In this document: positions 8,373-16,776 of the stretch, piece by piece
Position numbering within the stretch: position 1 is the first letter of the stretch
Layout: each line of letters starts with the position of its first letter
Source of the DNA: Roseomonas aerilata DSM 19363
GTDB taxonomy: Bacteria > Pseudomonadota > Alphaproteobacteria > Acetobacterales > Acetobacteraceae
NCBI RefSeq assembly: GCF_000711725.1
Contig: NZ_JONP01000021.1
Location: 25,047-89,046, forward strand
DNA length: 64,000 nucleotides
Direction: 5' to 3'
Position numbers and translations under genes: made by a program
The notes under the pieces: model-generated
Databases searched by the model: none
The model's input: only the letters and a program-made list of their open reading frames with translations
What the model was told of the DNA's origin: nothing

Positions 8373-9629
8373 TTAGAGGTTGAAGGCGGCGCGCAGGCCG
8401 ACCGCTTGGAAGTCCCGCCCGGGGCCGTCCAGCACCGTGGTGCCGTTCTCGTAATGGGCGGCAAGGCGGAGGCGGTCGGTCGGGTACCAGTTCAGCCCGA
8501 GGGTCAGGACGGATTGCCGCGCGCCGCGTGAGCCCTGCCTGAGGTCGACGGTGCTGTACCGGCCGGCGAGTTCGAGGGCACCGGGAAAGCCGCCCGCCTC
8601 GGGCCGCTTCCAGGTGCCGCTCTCCGCCGCTCGCTGGCGGGGCGGGCCGACCAGGGGCATCAGGGCCTGGACGTACCAGCCCTCGAAGCGGGCATCGGGA
8701 CCCGAGACGGCGTCCACGGCGACCCGCTGCCACACGCCCTCGAGATAGACCGGGCCGAGGCGGACCGAAGCCTCCGGTCCCGCGGCCCATGCGCCGTCCG
8801 CGCGGATGCTGCCGCTGTCGAGGAAGCGGCGGCTGTCCACGCGAAGCTCGGGATAGTCGCGCAGGCGGATGGACTCCGGCCCGGGGCTCGTGCCCGGGTG
8901 AAGCTGCACCGCGGCGTCCAGGCCGAACTGGACCTGCAACCCCGGGCGGTCCACCGCCAGCAGCACGGCGCGTCCTGCCAGGCCGCGCTGCCGCTCGTCA
9001 TGGGGCGTGGAGGCGACGCCGCCGGTGACATAGGCGCTGGCGTTCCAGCGGGCGCCCTCCCCGCCGATCGCGCCGTTCCCCTCGGCGCCGATAGCTGTCC
9101 GTGTGCTGCCGGAGGCGAGGGAGCCGACGACGTTGCTGATCGCTGCCCTCTCCAGGAAGGGAAGATCGAAGGATGAGCCGGCAAAATCGGGCAGGTGCTG
9201 GAGGGTGAAGGCCCCGGCGCGGATGGTGGTGCCCCGCAGGCCGGTATAGGCGACCTGCGCCTCGAAGAGGTTGCCGTAGTCGTTCGGCGAGGCGCCCCCG
9301 AACTCCCAGGTGAAGGCGTAGGAGAAGTCTCTCAGCACCGTGCCGCGCACGCCCAGCCGGCCGCGCCGGAGGTTCACGCCGCTGCGGTAGCCGCCCGGCT
9401 CCTCCTGGCCGAAGAAGGAGCCGGCATCGGCGTCCAGGCGAAGCGTGGGGCGAAGGGTGAAGTCGCCGCCCCCGAGTTGCAGCGTGGGCGCCGGGCCGTT
9501 CCAGCGGAGGCCGTCGGGGGATGGCACGGCATTCCCCTCCTCTGCCATGGCCGGGCCGGCCACCAGAAACGCCATGATCAGGGCGCGGCGGAGAAGGCGT
9601 GGAAAAAGCGGCCTCGGACGAGCAGGCAT
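8373..9629 (-). CDS. Phosphate-selective porin O/P-like outer-membrane protein
   Basis: Exported beta-barrel protein of 418 residues. A basic N-terminus and hydrophobic stretch (RRALIMAFLVAGPAMAEE) form the signal peptide, and the mature protein shows many alternating strands. Motifs typical of the OprO/OprP porin family are RRGRLGVRGTVLRDFSYAF near 90-110 and GAFTLQHLPDF. The final strands end with LNWYPTDRLRLAAHYENGT and a terminal RAAFNL, fitting an outer-membrane barrel. The substrate, phosphate or another anion, is not readable from the sequence. It is convergent with the eipB-like gene, with 24 bases between the stops. Confidence 0.85.
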   Translation of the reverse strand: MPARPRPLFPRLLRRALIMAFLVAGPAMAEEGNAVPSPDGLRWNGPAPTLQLGGGDFTLRPTLRLDADAGSFFGQEEPGGYRSGVNLRRGRLGVRGTVLRDFSYAFTWEFGGASPNDYGNLFEAQVAYTGLRGTTIRAGAFTLQHLPDFAGSSFDLPFLERAAISNVVGSLASGSTRTAIGAEGNGAIGGEGARWNASAYVTGGVASTPHDERQRGLAGRAVLLAVDRPGLQVQFGLDAAVQLHPGTSPGPESIRLRDYPELRVDSRRFLDSGSIRADGAWAAGPEASVRLGPVYLEGVWQRVAVDAVSGPDARFEGWYVQALMPLVGPPRQRAAESGTWKRPEAGGFPGALELAGRYSTVDLRQGSRGARQSVLTLGLNWYPTDRLRLAAHYENGTTVLDGPGRDFQAVGLRAAFNL

Positions 9630-9771
9630 GGCGTACCCCCGCCGCGCTGATCGCGGCCTGGGGCTCGTAGCCGCCTTCGCGACCGCGCGCGCTCGTCCCT
9701 GAGCAGGCTGGAGGGGTTGTGATCGCCAGGCCGGCCAGGAACGGGCGCGAAAGGCCCGCCCCCGCTACGGG

Positions 9772-10170
9772 CTAGCGCGTCGGAAGCGCGCCGAGCTTGT
9801 CCAGCAGGACGGACGCGGCATCCACGCAGGCGCGGGTGGATTCACCCTCGGCGCACTGGATATGGATCTCGTCATCGTTGCGCTGAAAGTAGAAGCTCGC
9901 CGCGCGGGAGGGCGGCGGGGGCCGGTGCCAGCCGCGCACGGGGCCGTAGGCCTCCATCATCATCGGCCCGTGCATGCCGGGGCCTCCGTCCGGGCCCGCC
10001 ATGCCGGGCCCGCGCGGCCCAGGCCCAGGCCCGGGCGGCGGAGGCGGCACCGGGGCCTGCACCTGGGGCGGTGGCGGCGGTGCGGCCGGCGGGGGCGCGG
10101 GCTGGGCCAGGGCGAGCCCTGCGGCGCCCATCAGGCCCAAGGCCGCGGCGAGGAACAGGGGCTTTTGCAT
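9772..10170 (-). CDS. Small exported proline-rich protein
   Basis: Unrecognised protein of 132 residues. A clear signal peptide (about 1-22, ending LALAQ) is followed by a Pro/Gly-rich segment (about 23-65) containing runs of PPPPP and GPGPGP, a Met-rich patch (GMHGPMMMEAYG) and a conserved-looking C-terminal part with two cysteines (IQCAEGESTRACVDAAS), which could form a disulfide. Start ATG 10170 has AGAGGA upstream. It probably acts in the periplasm; no function is assigned. It stands alone between the porin and a thioesterase on the same strand. Confidence 0.75.
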   Translation of the reverse strand: MQKPLFLAAALGLMGAAGLALAQPAPPPAAPPPPPQVQAPVPPPPPGPGPGPRGPGMAGPDGGPGMHGPMMMEAYGPVRGWHRPPPPSRAASFYFQRNDDEIHIQCAEGESTRACVDAASVLLDKLGALPTR

Positions 10171-10271
10171 GGCAGGAATCCTCTTCGCCGGTCCTTCGGG
10201 TGAAGCATCCTGGCGCGAGCGGGGTTTCCGGTGCGCGGCGGCAGGATACGGATGGTAACGACGCCCCTCCC

Positions 10272-10718
10272 CTAGTCCGGCACCACGGCGCAGGTGATGC
10301 GGGAGATGCAGGCCAGGCGCCCGTCCGGCCGGCGGATCTCGGTCTGCCAGACCTGGGTGGAGCGGCCGGTATGGATCGGGCGGCACTCCGCCGTGATCTC
10401 CTGGCCCTCCGGCACGGGGGCGATGTGGTTCGCGTTGATCTCGATGCCCACGCAGTGGAAGCCCTCCGGCACCGCGAGGAAGGAGGCGACGCTGCCTAGC
10501 GTCTCCGAGACCACGACGGAGATGCCGCCATGCAGCACCCGCCAGGGCTGGACGTGGCGATGGTCGATCACCATCGCGGCACGGAGGTAGTCCGGGCCGA
10601 TCTCCGTGAAGCGAAGGCCGAGATGGCCGGGCGCGCCGGCCCCCAGGCGGTCGGTCAGCTCCTCCAGCGTCGTCTGCTTCTTCCAGATGGCCGGGGCTGT
10701 GTCGGGCGGGGTGCTCAT
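10272..10718 (-). CDS. YdiI/MenI-like hotdog thioesterase
   Basis: A 148-residue hotdog acyl-CoA thioesterase. It closely follows the E. coli YdiI (MenI) pattern: IWKKQTTLEEL at the start, then QPWRVLHGGISVVVSETLGS with the catalytic Glu, VGIEINANHIAPVPEG, and STQVWQTEIRRPDGRL. In E. coli the enzyme acts on 1,4-dihydroxy-2-naphthoyl-CoA. Alphaproteobacteria of this kind normally use ubiquinone, so a general aromatic or aliphatic acyl-CoA substrate is more likely. Its ATG overlaps the stop of the MATE gene by 4 bases (ATGA), so the two are coupled. Confidence 0.87.
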   Translation of the reverse strand: MSTPPDTAPAIWKKQTTLEELTDRLGAGAPGHLGLRFTEIGPDYLRAAMVIDHRHVQPWRVLHGGISVVVSETLGSVASFLAVPEGFHCVGIEINANHIAPVPEGQEITAECRPIHTGRSTQVWQTEIRRPDGRLACISRITCAVVPD

Positions 10719-12124
10719 GGGGCGATGGGGGCAAGCTGGCGGCGGGCCGTCAAGCCGCCCCGGCGGGAGAGGCGCGCCCAGCGCCAGCTCATCGCCGCAG
10801 CGACGCCGAGCAGGCCAATGACGAGCCCGGCCCAGATGCCCGCGGGCCCGAGCCCGGCCGGGAAGGCGAGGGCCAGGGCGGCGGTGAAGCCCAACGCCCA
10901 GTAGCCTGCGGCCGCGATCAGCATCGGCGCGCGCGTGTCGTGCAGGCCCCGCAGCGCCCCGGCGCCGACGACCTGCACCCCGTCGCTGAGCTGGAACAGC
11001 CCCGCGAGGAAGAGAAGGGTCGCGGCCAGGGCGGCGGTCTCCGCCGAGCCTGGCGCGGCAGGATCGAGGAACAGGCCGACGAGCGCCCCCGGCGCCAGCA
11101 GCATCAGGGCGGCCATGGGCCCCATGAAGGCGGTGGAGAGAAGGATAGCCGTCCAGCCGGCCCGCCAGGCCGCACGGGGCCGGGCGGCGCCGATCGCCAG
11201 CCCCACCCGCGTGGTTGCCGCCTGCGCCAGGCCGAGGGGGATGGCGAAGGTGGTGCTGGCGATCTGCAACGCGATGGCATGGGCCGCGACCGCCCCGGCG
11301 CCGAAGGCCCCCATGACGAGGCCGACCGCGCTGAACAGCCCGATCTCGAGCAGCATCTGCGCGGAGATCGGCAGGCCGAGCCGCAGCACCTTGCCGAGCC
11401 GGGAGGGGTCGAGGCGCCAGAAGCGGCCGAAGAAGCGGTAGCGCCGCAGGCGCCGGTCGCGCGCGACGACGAGGGCGAGGGCGGCGAACATGAAGATGTC
11501 GGCGCTGGCGCTCGCGATCCCGGCACCGCGGACGCCGAGCGCGGGGGCGCCAAGATGCCCGAAGATGAAAGCCCAGCCGACGAGCGCATTGAGCGGCACC
11601 GCGAGCACGCCGATCACGAGCGGCGCCCAGGGCCGCTCCATCGCGGCCATCAGGCCACGCAGCGTCAGGAACAGGCCGAACGCCGGAATGCCCCAGAGCA
11701 CGGCGCGCATGAAGTCCTGTGCCGGCCCGGCCAGGGCGGGATCCTGCCCGAGGGCCCGCAGCACCGCGCCCCCGTTCCACAGGATGAGCATGCCTGGGAT
11801 GGAAGCGAGCACGGCACCCCAGAAGCCTGCGCGCAGCGTGCGGCGCATGGCGCGCACATGCCCGACGCGGCGCCCCTTCTCCTGCGCCAGCATGGCGGCG
11901 CTGGCGAAGGAGAGGCCGAAGCCGGGCGAGAGCACGGTCCAGAGGATGGTGCCCGAAAGGGTGACCGCCGCCAGCGCCTCCGTGGAGAGATGGCCAAGGA
12001 AGGCGGCGTCGGTGGCCAGCAGGGCCATTTGGGAAAGATTGGTCAGCGCCATCGGCCAGGCGAGGAGAAGGGTGGCGCGCGCTTCCTCCCACCAGCCGGC
12101 GCGGCCGGGTATTGCCTTGTTCAT
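10715..12124 (-). CDS. MATE-family multidrug/toxin efflux transporter
   Basis: Polytopic inner-membrane antiporter of 469 residues with about twelve hydrophobic segments in two six-helix halves. Family traits are WPMALTNLSQMALLATDAAFLGHLST at the first helices, the gap-free GFGLSFASAAMLAQEKG loop, and the second-half repeat LGLPISAQMLLEIGLFSAVGL. It would export cationic or organic compounds using a Na+ or H+ gradient; the substrate is unknown. The ATG at 12124 is chosen because the first helix follows about 20 residues later. It is the first gene of a two-gene unit with the YdiI-like thioesterase. Confidence 0.92.
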   Translation of the reverse strand: MNKAIPGRAGWWEEARATLLLAWPMALTNLSQMALLATDAAFLGHLSTEALAAVTLSGTILWTVLSPGFGLSFASAAMLAQEKGRRVGHVRAMRRTLRAGFWGAVLASIPGMLILWNGGAVLRALGQDPALAGPAQDFMRAVLWGIPAFGLFLTLRGLMAAMERPWAPLVIGVLAVPLNALVGWAFIFGHLGAPALGVRGAGIASASADIFMFAALALVVARDRRLRRYRFFGRFWRLDPSRLGKVLRLGLPISAQMLLEIGLFSAVGLVMGAFGAGAVAAHAIALQIASTTFAIPLGLAQAATTRVGLAIGAARPRAAWRAGWTAILLSTAFMGPMAALMLLAPGALVGLFLDPAAPGSAETAALAATLLFLAGLFQLSDGVQVVGAGALRGLHDTRAPMLIAAAGYWALGFTAALALAFPAGLGPAGIWAGLVIGLLGVAAAMSWRWARLSRRGGLTARRQLAPIAP

Positions 12125-12311
12125 CCCGGCTATGTGGGGCCTCCACCCCGGCGATGGCAGGCGGGCGGGCGCGGTTACCGCCGAGGCATGCTTCGGTTCG
12201 AATTTGCCACGATCTGCTGCGGCGTTGGCACGGGCGGGCGCGAGTGGCAGGTTCGTCCCATGCGCGGTGCCCGTCCGTTCGGGCCTCCGATCCGCAAGAG
12301 GAAACACCCCC

Positions 12312-13358
12312 ATGCAGCGTCGAACCGCCCTCACAGCCCCCCTGATCGGGGGCACCGCCCTGGCGCTCTCCACCGTGGCTGACAGGGCCGAGGCGCAGCC
12401 GGCCGGCGTGGCCTTCGACGAGATGCTGATCCCCGGCAGTCAGGCCGGCACGCAGATCTACCTCCGGAACAAGCGGCCTGAGGGAGGCGCGGCCCCGCGG
12501 CCGGACCGGGTGATCCTCTGCGTTCATGGTGCGACCTACCCCGCCAGCACGGCCTTCGACCTTGCCCTCTCCGGCGTGTCCTGGATGGACTACATGGCCG
12601 GTCGCGGCTTCGACGTGTGGAGCCTCGACCTCGTGGGCTATGGCCGCTCTACCCGGCCGCCGGCCGACACCACCCCGCCGCCGACGCAGGGGGAGCAGGC
12701 CGTGGCCGATATCGGGGCCGCGCTCAAGCACATCCGCGAGGCGCGCGGCGTCCAGAAGACCGGGCTGATCGGCTGGTCCTGGGGCACGGCCCTCGTGGCC
12801 CGCTTCGCCGCCGATAATCCGGGGCTGGTGGACCGGCTGGTGCTCAACGCGCCGCTCTGGCTGCGGGACGCCTCCAACCGCGGGGCGGTGCCGGTGCCCG
12901 ACGGGCCGCTCGCGGCCTATCGCACGGTGACGCGGGCCCAGGCGCGGGAGCGCTGGATGAACGGGGTGCCCGACAACAAGCGGGCCGGGCTGATCCCGCC
13001 GGGCTGGTTCGAGCACTGGGCGGACACGACCTTTGCGACCGACCCGGAAGGGGCCCGCCAGGTTCCCTCCGTGCTGCGCGCGCCCAACGGCGTGCTGCAG
13101 GACATCCGGGACTACTGGGATGCCGGCAAACCCTTCTACGACCCGGCGAAGGTGACGGTGCCGGCGCTGCTCGTGCTCGGCGAATGGGACCGGGACACGC
13201 CGCCCTCCATGGCCAACACGCTCTTCCCGCTGATGGTGAACTCCCCGGGCAAGCGGCTGACCATCCTGGCGGAGGGAACCCACACGATGATGCTGGAGCG
13301 CAACCGGGGCGCCCTGTTCCAGGCGGTGCAGGTCTTCCTGGAGGAAGCCTTCGCCTGA
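12312..13358 (+). CDS. Exported alpha/beta-hydrolase
   Basis: Serine hydrolase of the alpha/beta-hydrolase fold, 348 residues. The N-terminus (MQRRTALTAPLIGGTALALS, to about residue 28 at AEAQ) is a signal peptide with a twin-arginine-like RR. The oxyanion region is LCVHGATYPAST, the nucleophile elbow is GWSWGTA, the acid is in VLGEWDRDTP and the catalytic His in EGTHTMML. It probably acts in the periplasm on an ester or similar bond; the substrate is unknown. It is divergent from the MATE gene. Confidence 0.88.
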   Translation: MQRRTALTAPLIGGTALALSTVADRAEAQPAGVAFDEMLIPGSQAGTQIYLRNKRPEGGAAPRPDRVILCVHGATYPASTAFDLALSGVSWMDYMAGRGFDVWSLDLVGYGRSTRPPADTTPPPTQGEQAVADIGAALKHIREARGVQKTGLIGWSWGTALVARFAADNPGLVDRLVLNAPLWLRDASNRGAVPVPDGPLAAYRTVTRAQARERWMNGVPDNKRAGLIPPGWFEHWADTTFATDPEGARQVPSVLRAPNGVLQDIRDYWDAGKPFYDPAKVTVPALLVLGEWDRDTPPSMANTLFPLMVNSPGKRLTILAEGTHTMMLERNRGALFQAVQVFLEEAFA

Positions 13359-13445
13359 GGGCCCGGTCGGGCGCCCGGTGCGGGGGTGAGCGACGGATAA
13401 GCCGCCGTGCTATGAGGCCGGCATGACACGGGGGAAGTCTGGACG

Positions 13446-14288
13446 ATGAAGCTGCTGCGATACGGGCCCGCGGGCGCCGAAAAACCGGGGATGCTGGACG
13501 CGGGCGGGGTGATCCGCGACCTCTCCGACGTGGTGCCGGATCTCGGGGGCGCGACCCTCTCGCCGGAAGGCCTGGCGCGGCTCGCGGCGCTGGACCCGGC
13601 CTCCCTCCCCGCCGTGGAGGCGGGCGTGCGGCTCGGCGCGCCCGTGGCCGGCACGCGGAACTTCGTGGCGATCGGCCTCAACTACGCCGACCACGCCGCG
13701 GAGAGCGGGGCGGCGGTTCCGAAGGAGCCGATCATCTTCCTCAAGTCGCTCAACTCCCTCGCCGGGCCCGACGACGACATCGCCATCCCGCCGGATAGCC
13801 AGAAGAGCGACTGGGAGGTGGAGCTGGCGATCGTCATCGGCACCACCGCCCGCCGCGTCTCCGCCGAGGCGGCGCTGGACCACGTGGCAGGCTATGCGAT
13901 CTGCAACGACGTGTCCGAGCGGGAATGGCAGCTCGAGCGCGGGGGAACCTGGGACAAGGGCAAGAGCGTGGACGGCTACGGCCCCGTCGGCCCCTGGCTG
14001 GTCACGGCCGACGAGGTGGCGGACCCACAGGACCTCTCGATGTGGCTGGAACTCGACGGCAGGCGGATGCAGGACGGCTCCACGCGGACGATGATCTTCG
14101 ACGTGCGGACGCTCGTCTCCTACACCTCGCGCTTCATCACGCTGCACCCCGGGGACATCATCACCACAGGCACGCCCCCGGGCGTCGGGCTGGGCATGAA
14201 GCCACCGGTCTACCTGCGGCCGGGCCAGGTGATGCGGGTAGGAATCGACGGGCTTGGGGTGCAAACCCAGCGGACCATCGCGGGGTAG
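13446..14288 (+). CDS. Fumarylacetoacetate hydrolase (FAH) family protein
   Basis: Metal-dependent hydrolase/lyase of 280 residues. The FAH fold is shown by FVAIGLNYADHAAESG, PIIFLKSLNSLAGPDDDI, the acidic ligand segment SDWEVELAIVIG, GYAICNDVSEREWQ, and the C-terminal GDIITTGTPPGVG. These enzymes cleave C-C bonds in acylpyruvates or handle 2-keto-pentenoates; the nearest relatives in annotation are ureidoglycolate lyase-like and acylpyruvate hydrolase, and the sequence does not separate these. The ATG at 13446 follows a GGGGGAAG ribosome site. Confidence 0.9.
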   Translation: MKLLRYGPAGAEKPGMLDAGGVIRDLSDVVPDLGGATLSPEGLARLAALDPASLPAVEAGVRLGAPVAGTRNFVAIGLNYADHAAESGAAVPKEPIIFLKSLNSLAGPDDDIAIPPDSQKSDWEVELAIVIGTTARRVSAEAALDHVAGYAICNDVSEREWQLERGGTWDKGKSVDGYGPVGPWLVTADEVADPQDLSMWLELDGRRMQDGSTRTMIFDVRTLVSYTSRFITLHPGDIITTGTPPGVGLGMKPPVYLRPGQVMRVGIDGLGVQTQRTIAG

Positions 14289-14349
14289 GACAGGTTTGCG
14301 GCGCCTAGGGTCGGACTGCCGCGGCTGAAGTTCCCGCCTACGGCCGCCA

Positions 14350-14368
14350 GAGAGGGCTCCGCCCTCTC
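14350..14368. repeat. Hairpin, 8-bp stem with 3-base loop
   Basis: GAGAGGGC at 14350-14357 is a perfect inverted copy of GCCCTCTC at 14361-14368, separated by TCC. It is 62 bases after the FAH-family stop and could terminate that gene or form part of a REP-like element. Confidence 0.6.
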
Positions 14369-14381
14369 CGGACCTCACCCG

Positions 14382-14402
14382 CCAAGGGCCTGAGGCCCTT
14401 GG
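14382..14402. repeat. Hairpin, 10-bp arms CCAAGGGCCT/AGGCCCTTGG
   Basis: Arms at 14382-14391 and 14393-14402 are perfectly complementary around one base; in a folded form the loop would be about five bases. It lies 13 bases after the previous hairpin, giving a two-hairpin composite. Confidence 0.6.
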
Positions 14403-14476
14403 ATCCCCATCTGGCTGGCACGGATGCGGTGATTGAGGGCCGGTTCCCTCTCGGCGCCCTTCCTTTGATGGCAGTC

Positions 14477-14499
14477 GCCTCGGGTCCACGACCCGAGGC
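14477..14499. repeat. Hairpin, 9-bp stem GCCTCGGGT/ACCCGAGGC
   Basis: Perfect 9-bp arms at 14477-14485 and 14491-14499 with a five-base loop. It is part of the hairpin array between the two convergent genes. Confidence 0.6.
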
Positions 14500-14550
14500 G
14501 CACCGGCCGCATGGCCTTTCAAACAGACCGAAAAAGATGATGGTGAGGGG

Positions 14551-14588
14551 TCCGGGGAGAGGAAGAATTCCTTCTTCCTCTCCCCGGA
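14551..14588. terminator. Strong bidirectional hairpin, 17-bp perfect stem
   Basis: Left arm 14551-14567 and right arm 14572-14588 are perfectly complementary over 17 bases, with loop TTCC. The stem begins TCCGGGGAGAGG. The base of the stem lies 37 bases past the stop of the HpxZ-like gene on the minus strand, so it should terminate that gene and also catch readthrough from the plus strand. Confidence 0.75.
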
Positions 14589-14625
14589 GTCACTCGCGCG
14601 CCGCGTTCAGAACCGAAACCTGCCG

Positions 14626-15009
14626 TCACTCCTCGACGATGACGCTCACATGGGCCGAGACCACGCGCCACCCCTCCGGGAACCGCGCCCAGGCTTGGCT
14701 CTGGCGCCCGACCTTTCCCATCATGGTGTCACGGTGGAACATCGTGTTGGCCGTCGCGAAGTCGCGGCCATAGGTGGTGATGACGGTGCGCGACAGGGTG
14801 CGCATGAGGCCCACCGAAGGGCGGGCACGGCGGAAGGCGCGGATCTCATCCATGCCGTAGAGGTTCTCGGCCGCGCCGTAGCGGATGGTCTGGGGGGCGT
14901 CGCGGAACAGTTCCTCCAGCACCGGCACGTCATTGGTGATGAGCGCCTGTTCGTAGCGGGCGAAGGCGGCCTCGACCTCGGCGCGAACCTCGGGGATGTC
15001 GATCTCCAC
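14626..15009 (-). CDS. HpxZ/AtzH-like protein (NTF2-like fold)
   Basis: A 127-residue cytoplasmic protein of the DUF3225/AtzH-like family, with the cone-shaped NTF2-like fold. Signatures are FARYEQALITNDVPVLEELF, TIRYGAAENLYGMDEIRAFRRARP and GRQSQAWARFPEGWRVVSAHVS. Relatives are annotated HpxZ in oxalurate catabolism (purine degradation), or occur beside AtzG/AtzE amidases in cyanuric acid degradation, where AtzH-like proteins act on ureide-type compounds. Here it has no amidase neighbour; the closest related genes are UraD at 32070 and allophanate hydrolase at 45843. It is followed by the strong hairpin at 14551-14588. Confidence 0.82.
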   Translation of the reverse strand: MEIDIPEVRAEVEAAFARYEQALITNDVPVLEELFRDAPQTIRYGAAENLYGMDEIRAFRRARPSVGLMRTLSRTVITTYGRDFATANTMFHRDTMMGKVGRQSQAWARFPEGWRVVSAHVSVIVEE

Positions 15010-15036
15010 GCAGGGGTATCCTTTCAGGGATTGGGG

Positions 15037-16032
15037 TCAGCGTCTGCGGGCGAACCAGAAGCCGATGATCCCCGCCGCGGCCAACCAGGCCTTGGTGGGA
15101 ATCCGGATGGCCGCCTCCTTCCGGAAGCCGCCATAGACGGCATGATCCGCGGGCGCCGTGAAGAGGTTGCCGTCGGAGGGCGCGGCTCTGGGCGCGTTGC
15201 CGAGCCCGCGGCGCATCACCTTGCCCATCGCCCAGCGCAGCGGGCCGGGTGCGATGGTGGAGGCCAGGCGCATGGCCCAGGCGGCGGGCCCCACGGGCGT
15301 GGCATCGCGCGGCTCCTCGATGAGGGCGGCGATGGCCTCCGCCACCTTGAAGGGCGAGGTCATGGGGCCGCCGACCTCGATGCGGTGACCCGAATGGTTT
15401 GCGCCGTGGCGCAGGCCGGGCGTGTCCACGACGGCGGGGAAGACGTCGCAGATGCTGATGCCCGGCCATTCCTGCAGCTCTGCCCGCAGCGATTCCGTAA
15501 AGGCCCGCGCCCCCGCCTTGGAGGCGGCGTAGGAGGCTGCGAAGGGCGTCGGCACCCAGGAACCGATGGAGAGGGTGTTGATGAGCACCCCCCGCCGCCG
15601 CCCCTTGAAGAGGGGCAGCACCGCGTGGGCGCCGTTGACGATGCCCAGCAGGTTGGTGCGGATGGTCTGGGCATGGGCCTCGGCCGGCGTCTCGTCGAAG
15701 GGGCCGATGGCGCCGATGCCGGCATTGTTGATCCAGGCGTCGATCCGTCCGAAGCGGATGCGTGCGGCCTCGGCCAGCTGCTGAACGGCGGTGGCGTCGG
15801 TGACATCGGTGGGGAAAGCGATGGCCTCCGCGCCCAGACGCTCGCACTCCTCGCGCACCGTCTCCAGCGTGTCCGCCCGGCGGGAGGCGAGGACGAGCTG
15901 CGCGCCGCGGCGGGCCAGGAACTGCGCGGTCGCCCGGCCGATGCCGCTGGAGGCGCCGGCGATGACGACCACGGCTCCCGCGACCGGAAAACCCGGGGCC
16001 TGGGCGCGGGCGGGCTCGGGGGCGAGAGGCAT
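15037..16032 (-). CDS. SDR-family oxidoreductase with C-terminal extension
   Basis: Classical SDR core of about 250 residues in a 331-residue protein. Seen are VVIAGASSGIGRATA, WINNAGIGAIGPF, the catalytic Ser in INTLSIGSW and YAASKAGARAF for the Tyr/Lys pair. A C-terminal extension of about 80 residues ends in a hydrophobic segment (WLAAAGIIGFWFARRR), which suggests a membrane-associated tail. Such extended SDRs are common in soil Proteobacteria, with unknown substrates. The ATG at 16032 is chosen because the longer frame upstream has no SDR-like sequence. It ends 27 bases before the HpxZ-like gene, and the two may be cotranscribed. Confidence 0.88.
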   Translation of the reverse strand: MPLAPEPARAQAPGFPVAGAVVVIAGASSGIGRATAQFLARRGAQLVLASRRADTLETVREECERLGAEAIAFPTDVTDATAVQQLAEAARIRFGRIDAWINNAGIGAIGPFDETPAEAHAQTIRTNLLGIVNGAHAVLPLFKGRRRGVLINTLSIGSWVPTPFAASYAASKAGARAFTESLRAELQEWPGISICDVFPAVVDTPGLRHGANHSGHRIEVGGPMTSPFKVAEAIAALIEEPRDATPVGPAAWAMRLASTIAPGPLRWAMGKVMRRGLGNAPRAAPSDGNLFTAPADHAVYGGFRKEAAIRIPTKAWLAAAGIIGFWFARRR

Positions 16033-16259
16033 GGGCGGGCTCCTGCAAGGTTCGATAGGCCGGTCGATGGGCCGATAACCGGGCGCCGCGGCACGGGTTC
16101 CCTCGGAACGTTGCGGCAAGCGCCACGGGCCTGTTCTGCCCACCGTTCACGAGTAGCGATTCATCCCTCAAGGCGGCGTGACTTGACGAGTTCGCGCGCG
16201 TTCTCAGCTGACAACCGAAATCGGCGTTCACGTGCCGTGTTCAGAGCAGGCGCATCGGG

Positions 16260-16697
16260 TTGATCAAGCACTCCTTCGGTTTCGCCCTGAGCGACGAGAA
16301 CGGCCGCCTCACGCAGGTGGACCGGACCGTATGCGAGTTGCTGGGCTACGAGGCGGCCGCGCTTCTCGGCCGCACGCTGAAGGCGCTGACGCATCCCGAC
16401 GACTGGGCGGCCTGCCAGGGGCTGATGGAGCGCCTTTACGCGCACGACGAGCCCTTCAGCATCGCCAACCGCTACCTTCGCCGGGACGGCACGACCGTCT
16501 GGGCCCAGGCCTATCTGACGCGCCTGACCGATGCGGAGGGGCGCGCCACCGTCTCCGCCATGATCCGCCCGGTCCTTCCCTCCCCGCCGCCGATGCTGAC
16601 GCCCCCGCAGATGATCAGACCCACCATGGACCGCACGCTGCTGGCCGAGCCGGTACGGCCGGTGTTCCGGCCGGTGCCCGGGCGGACCATCAACTAG
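16260..16697 (+). CDS. Single PAS-domain protein (TTG start)
   Basis: A 145-residue protein with one PAS domain (about 5-105): FGFALSDENGRLTQVDRTVCELLGY, the LLGRTLKALTHPDDWAAC loop, and IANRYLRRDGTTVWAQAYL. No kinase, GGDEF or HTH domain follows; the last 40 residues are Pro/Met-rich and probably disordered. It would sense a ligand or redox state and signal through a partner not seen here. The TTG start at 16260 has AGGCG nearby and is the only sensible start in frame. Confidence in the start is moderate. Confidence 0.75.
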   Translation: MIKHSFGFALSDENGRLTQVDRTVCELLGYEAAALLGRTLKALTHPDDWAACQGLMERLYAHDEPFSIANRYLRRDGTTVWAQAYLTRLTDAEGRATVSAMIRPVLPSPPPMLTPPQMIRPTMDRTLLAEPVRPVFRPVPGRTIN

Positions 16698-16776
16698 GAG
16701 CAGCCCCCGTTCGGCCGGAAGGCTGTCTTAATACGAATGCCTCATGCTGGCCGCCCAACCATCCAGGGCCGCCCCC

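Larger units (their letters stand above)
14289..14625. other. Intergenic region packed with hairpins between convergent genes
   Basis: This 337-base gap has no credible gene. It holds four separate perfect inverted repeats at 14350-14368, 14382-14402, 14477-14499 and 14551-14588 (listed individually). The first two sit in tandem, like a composite palindromic element, and the last is the strongest and nearest to the minus-strand gene. The region ends the FAH-family gene from the left and the HpxZ-like gene from the right. Confidence 0.8.

Noticed and set aside
10272..13283. A 1003-residue minus-strand open frame spanning several genes
   Set aside because: Only its last 148 codons read as a real hotdog thioesterase; the rest is a shadow of the MATE transporter and the alpha/beta-hydrolase.
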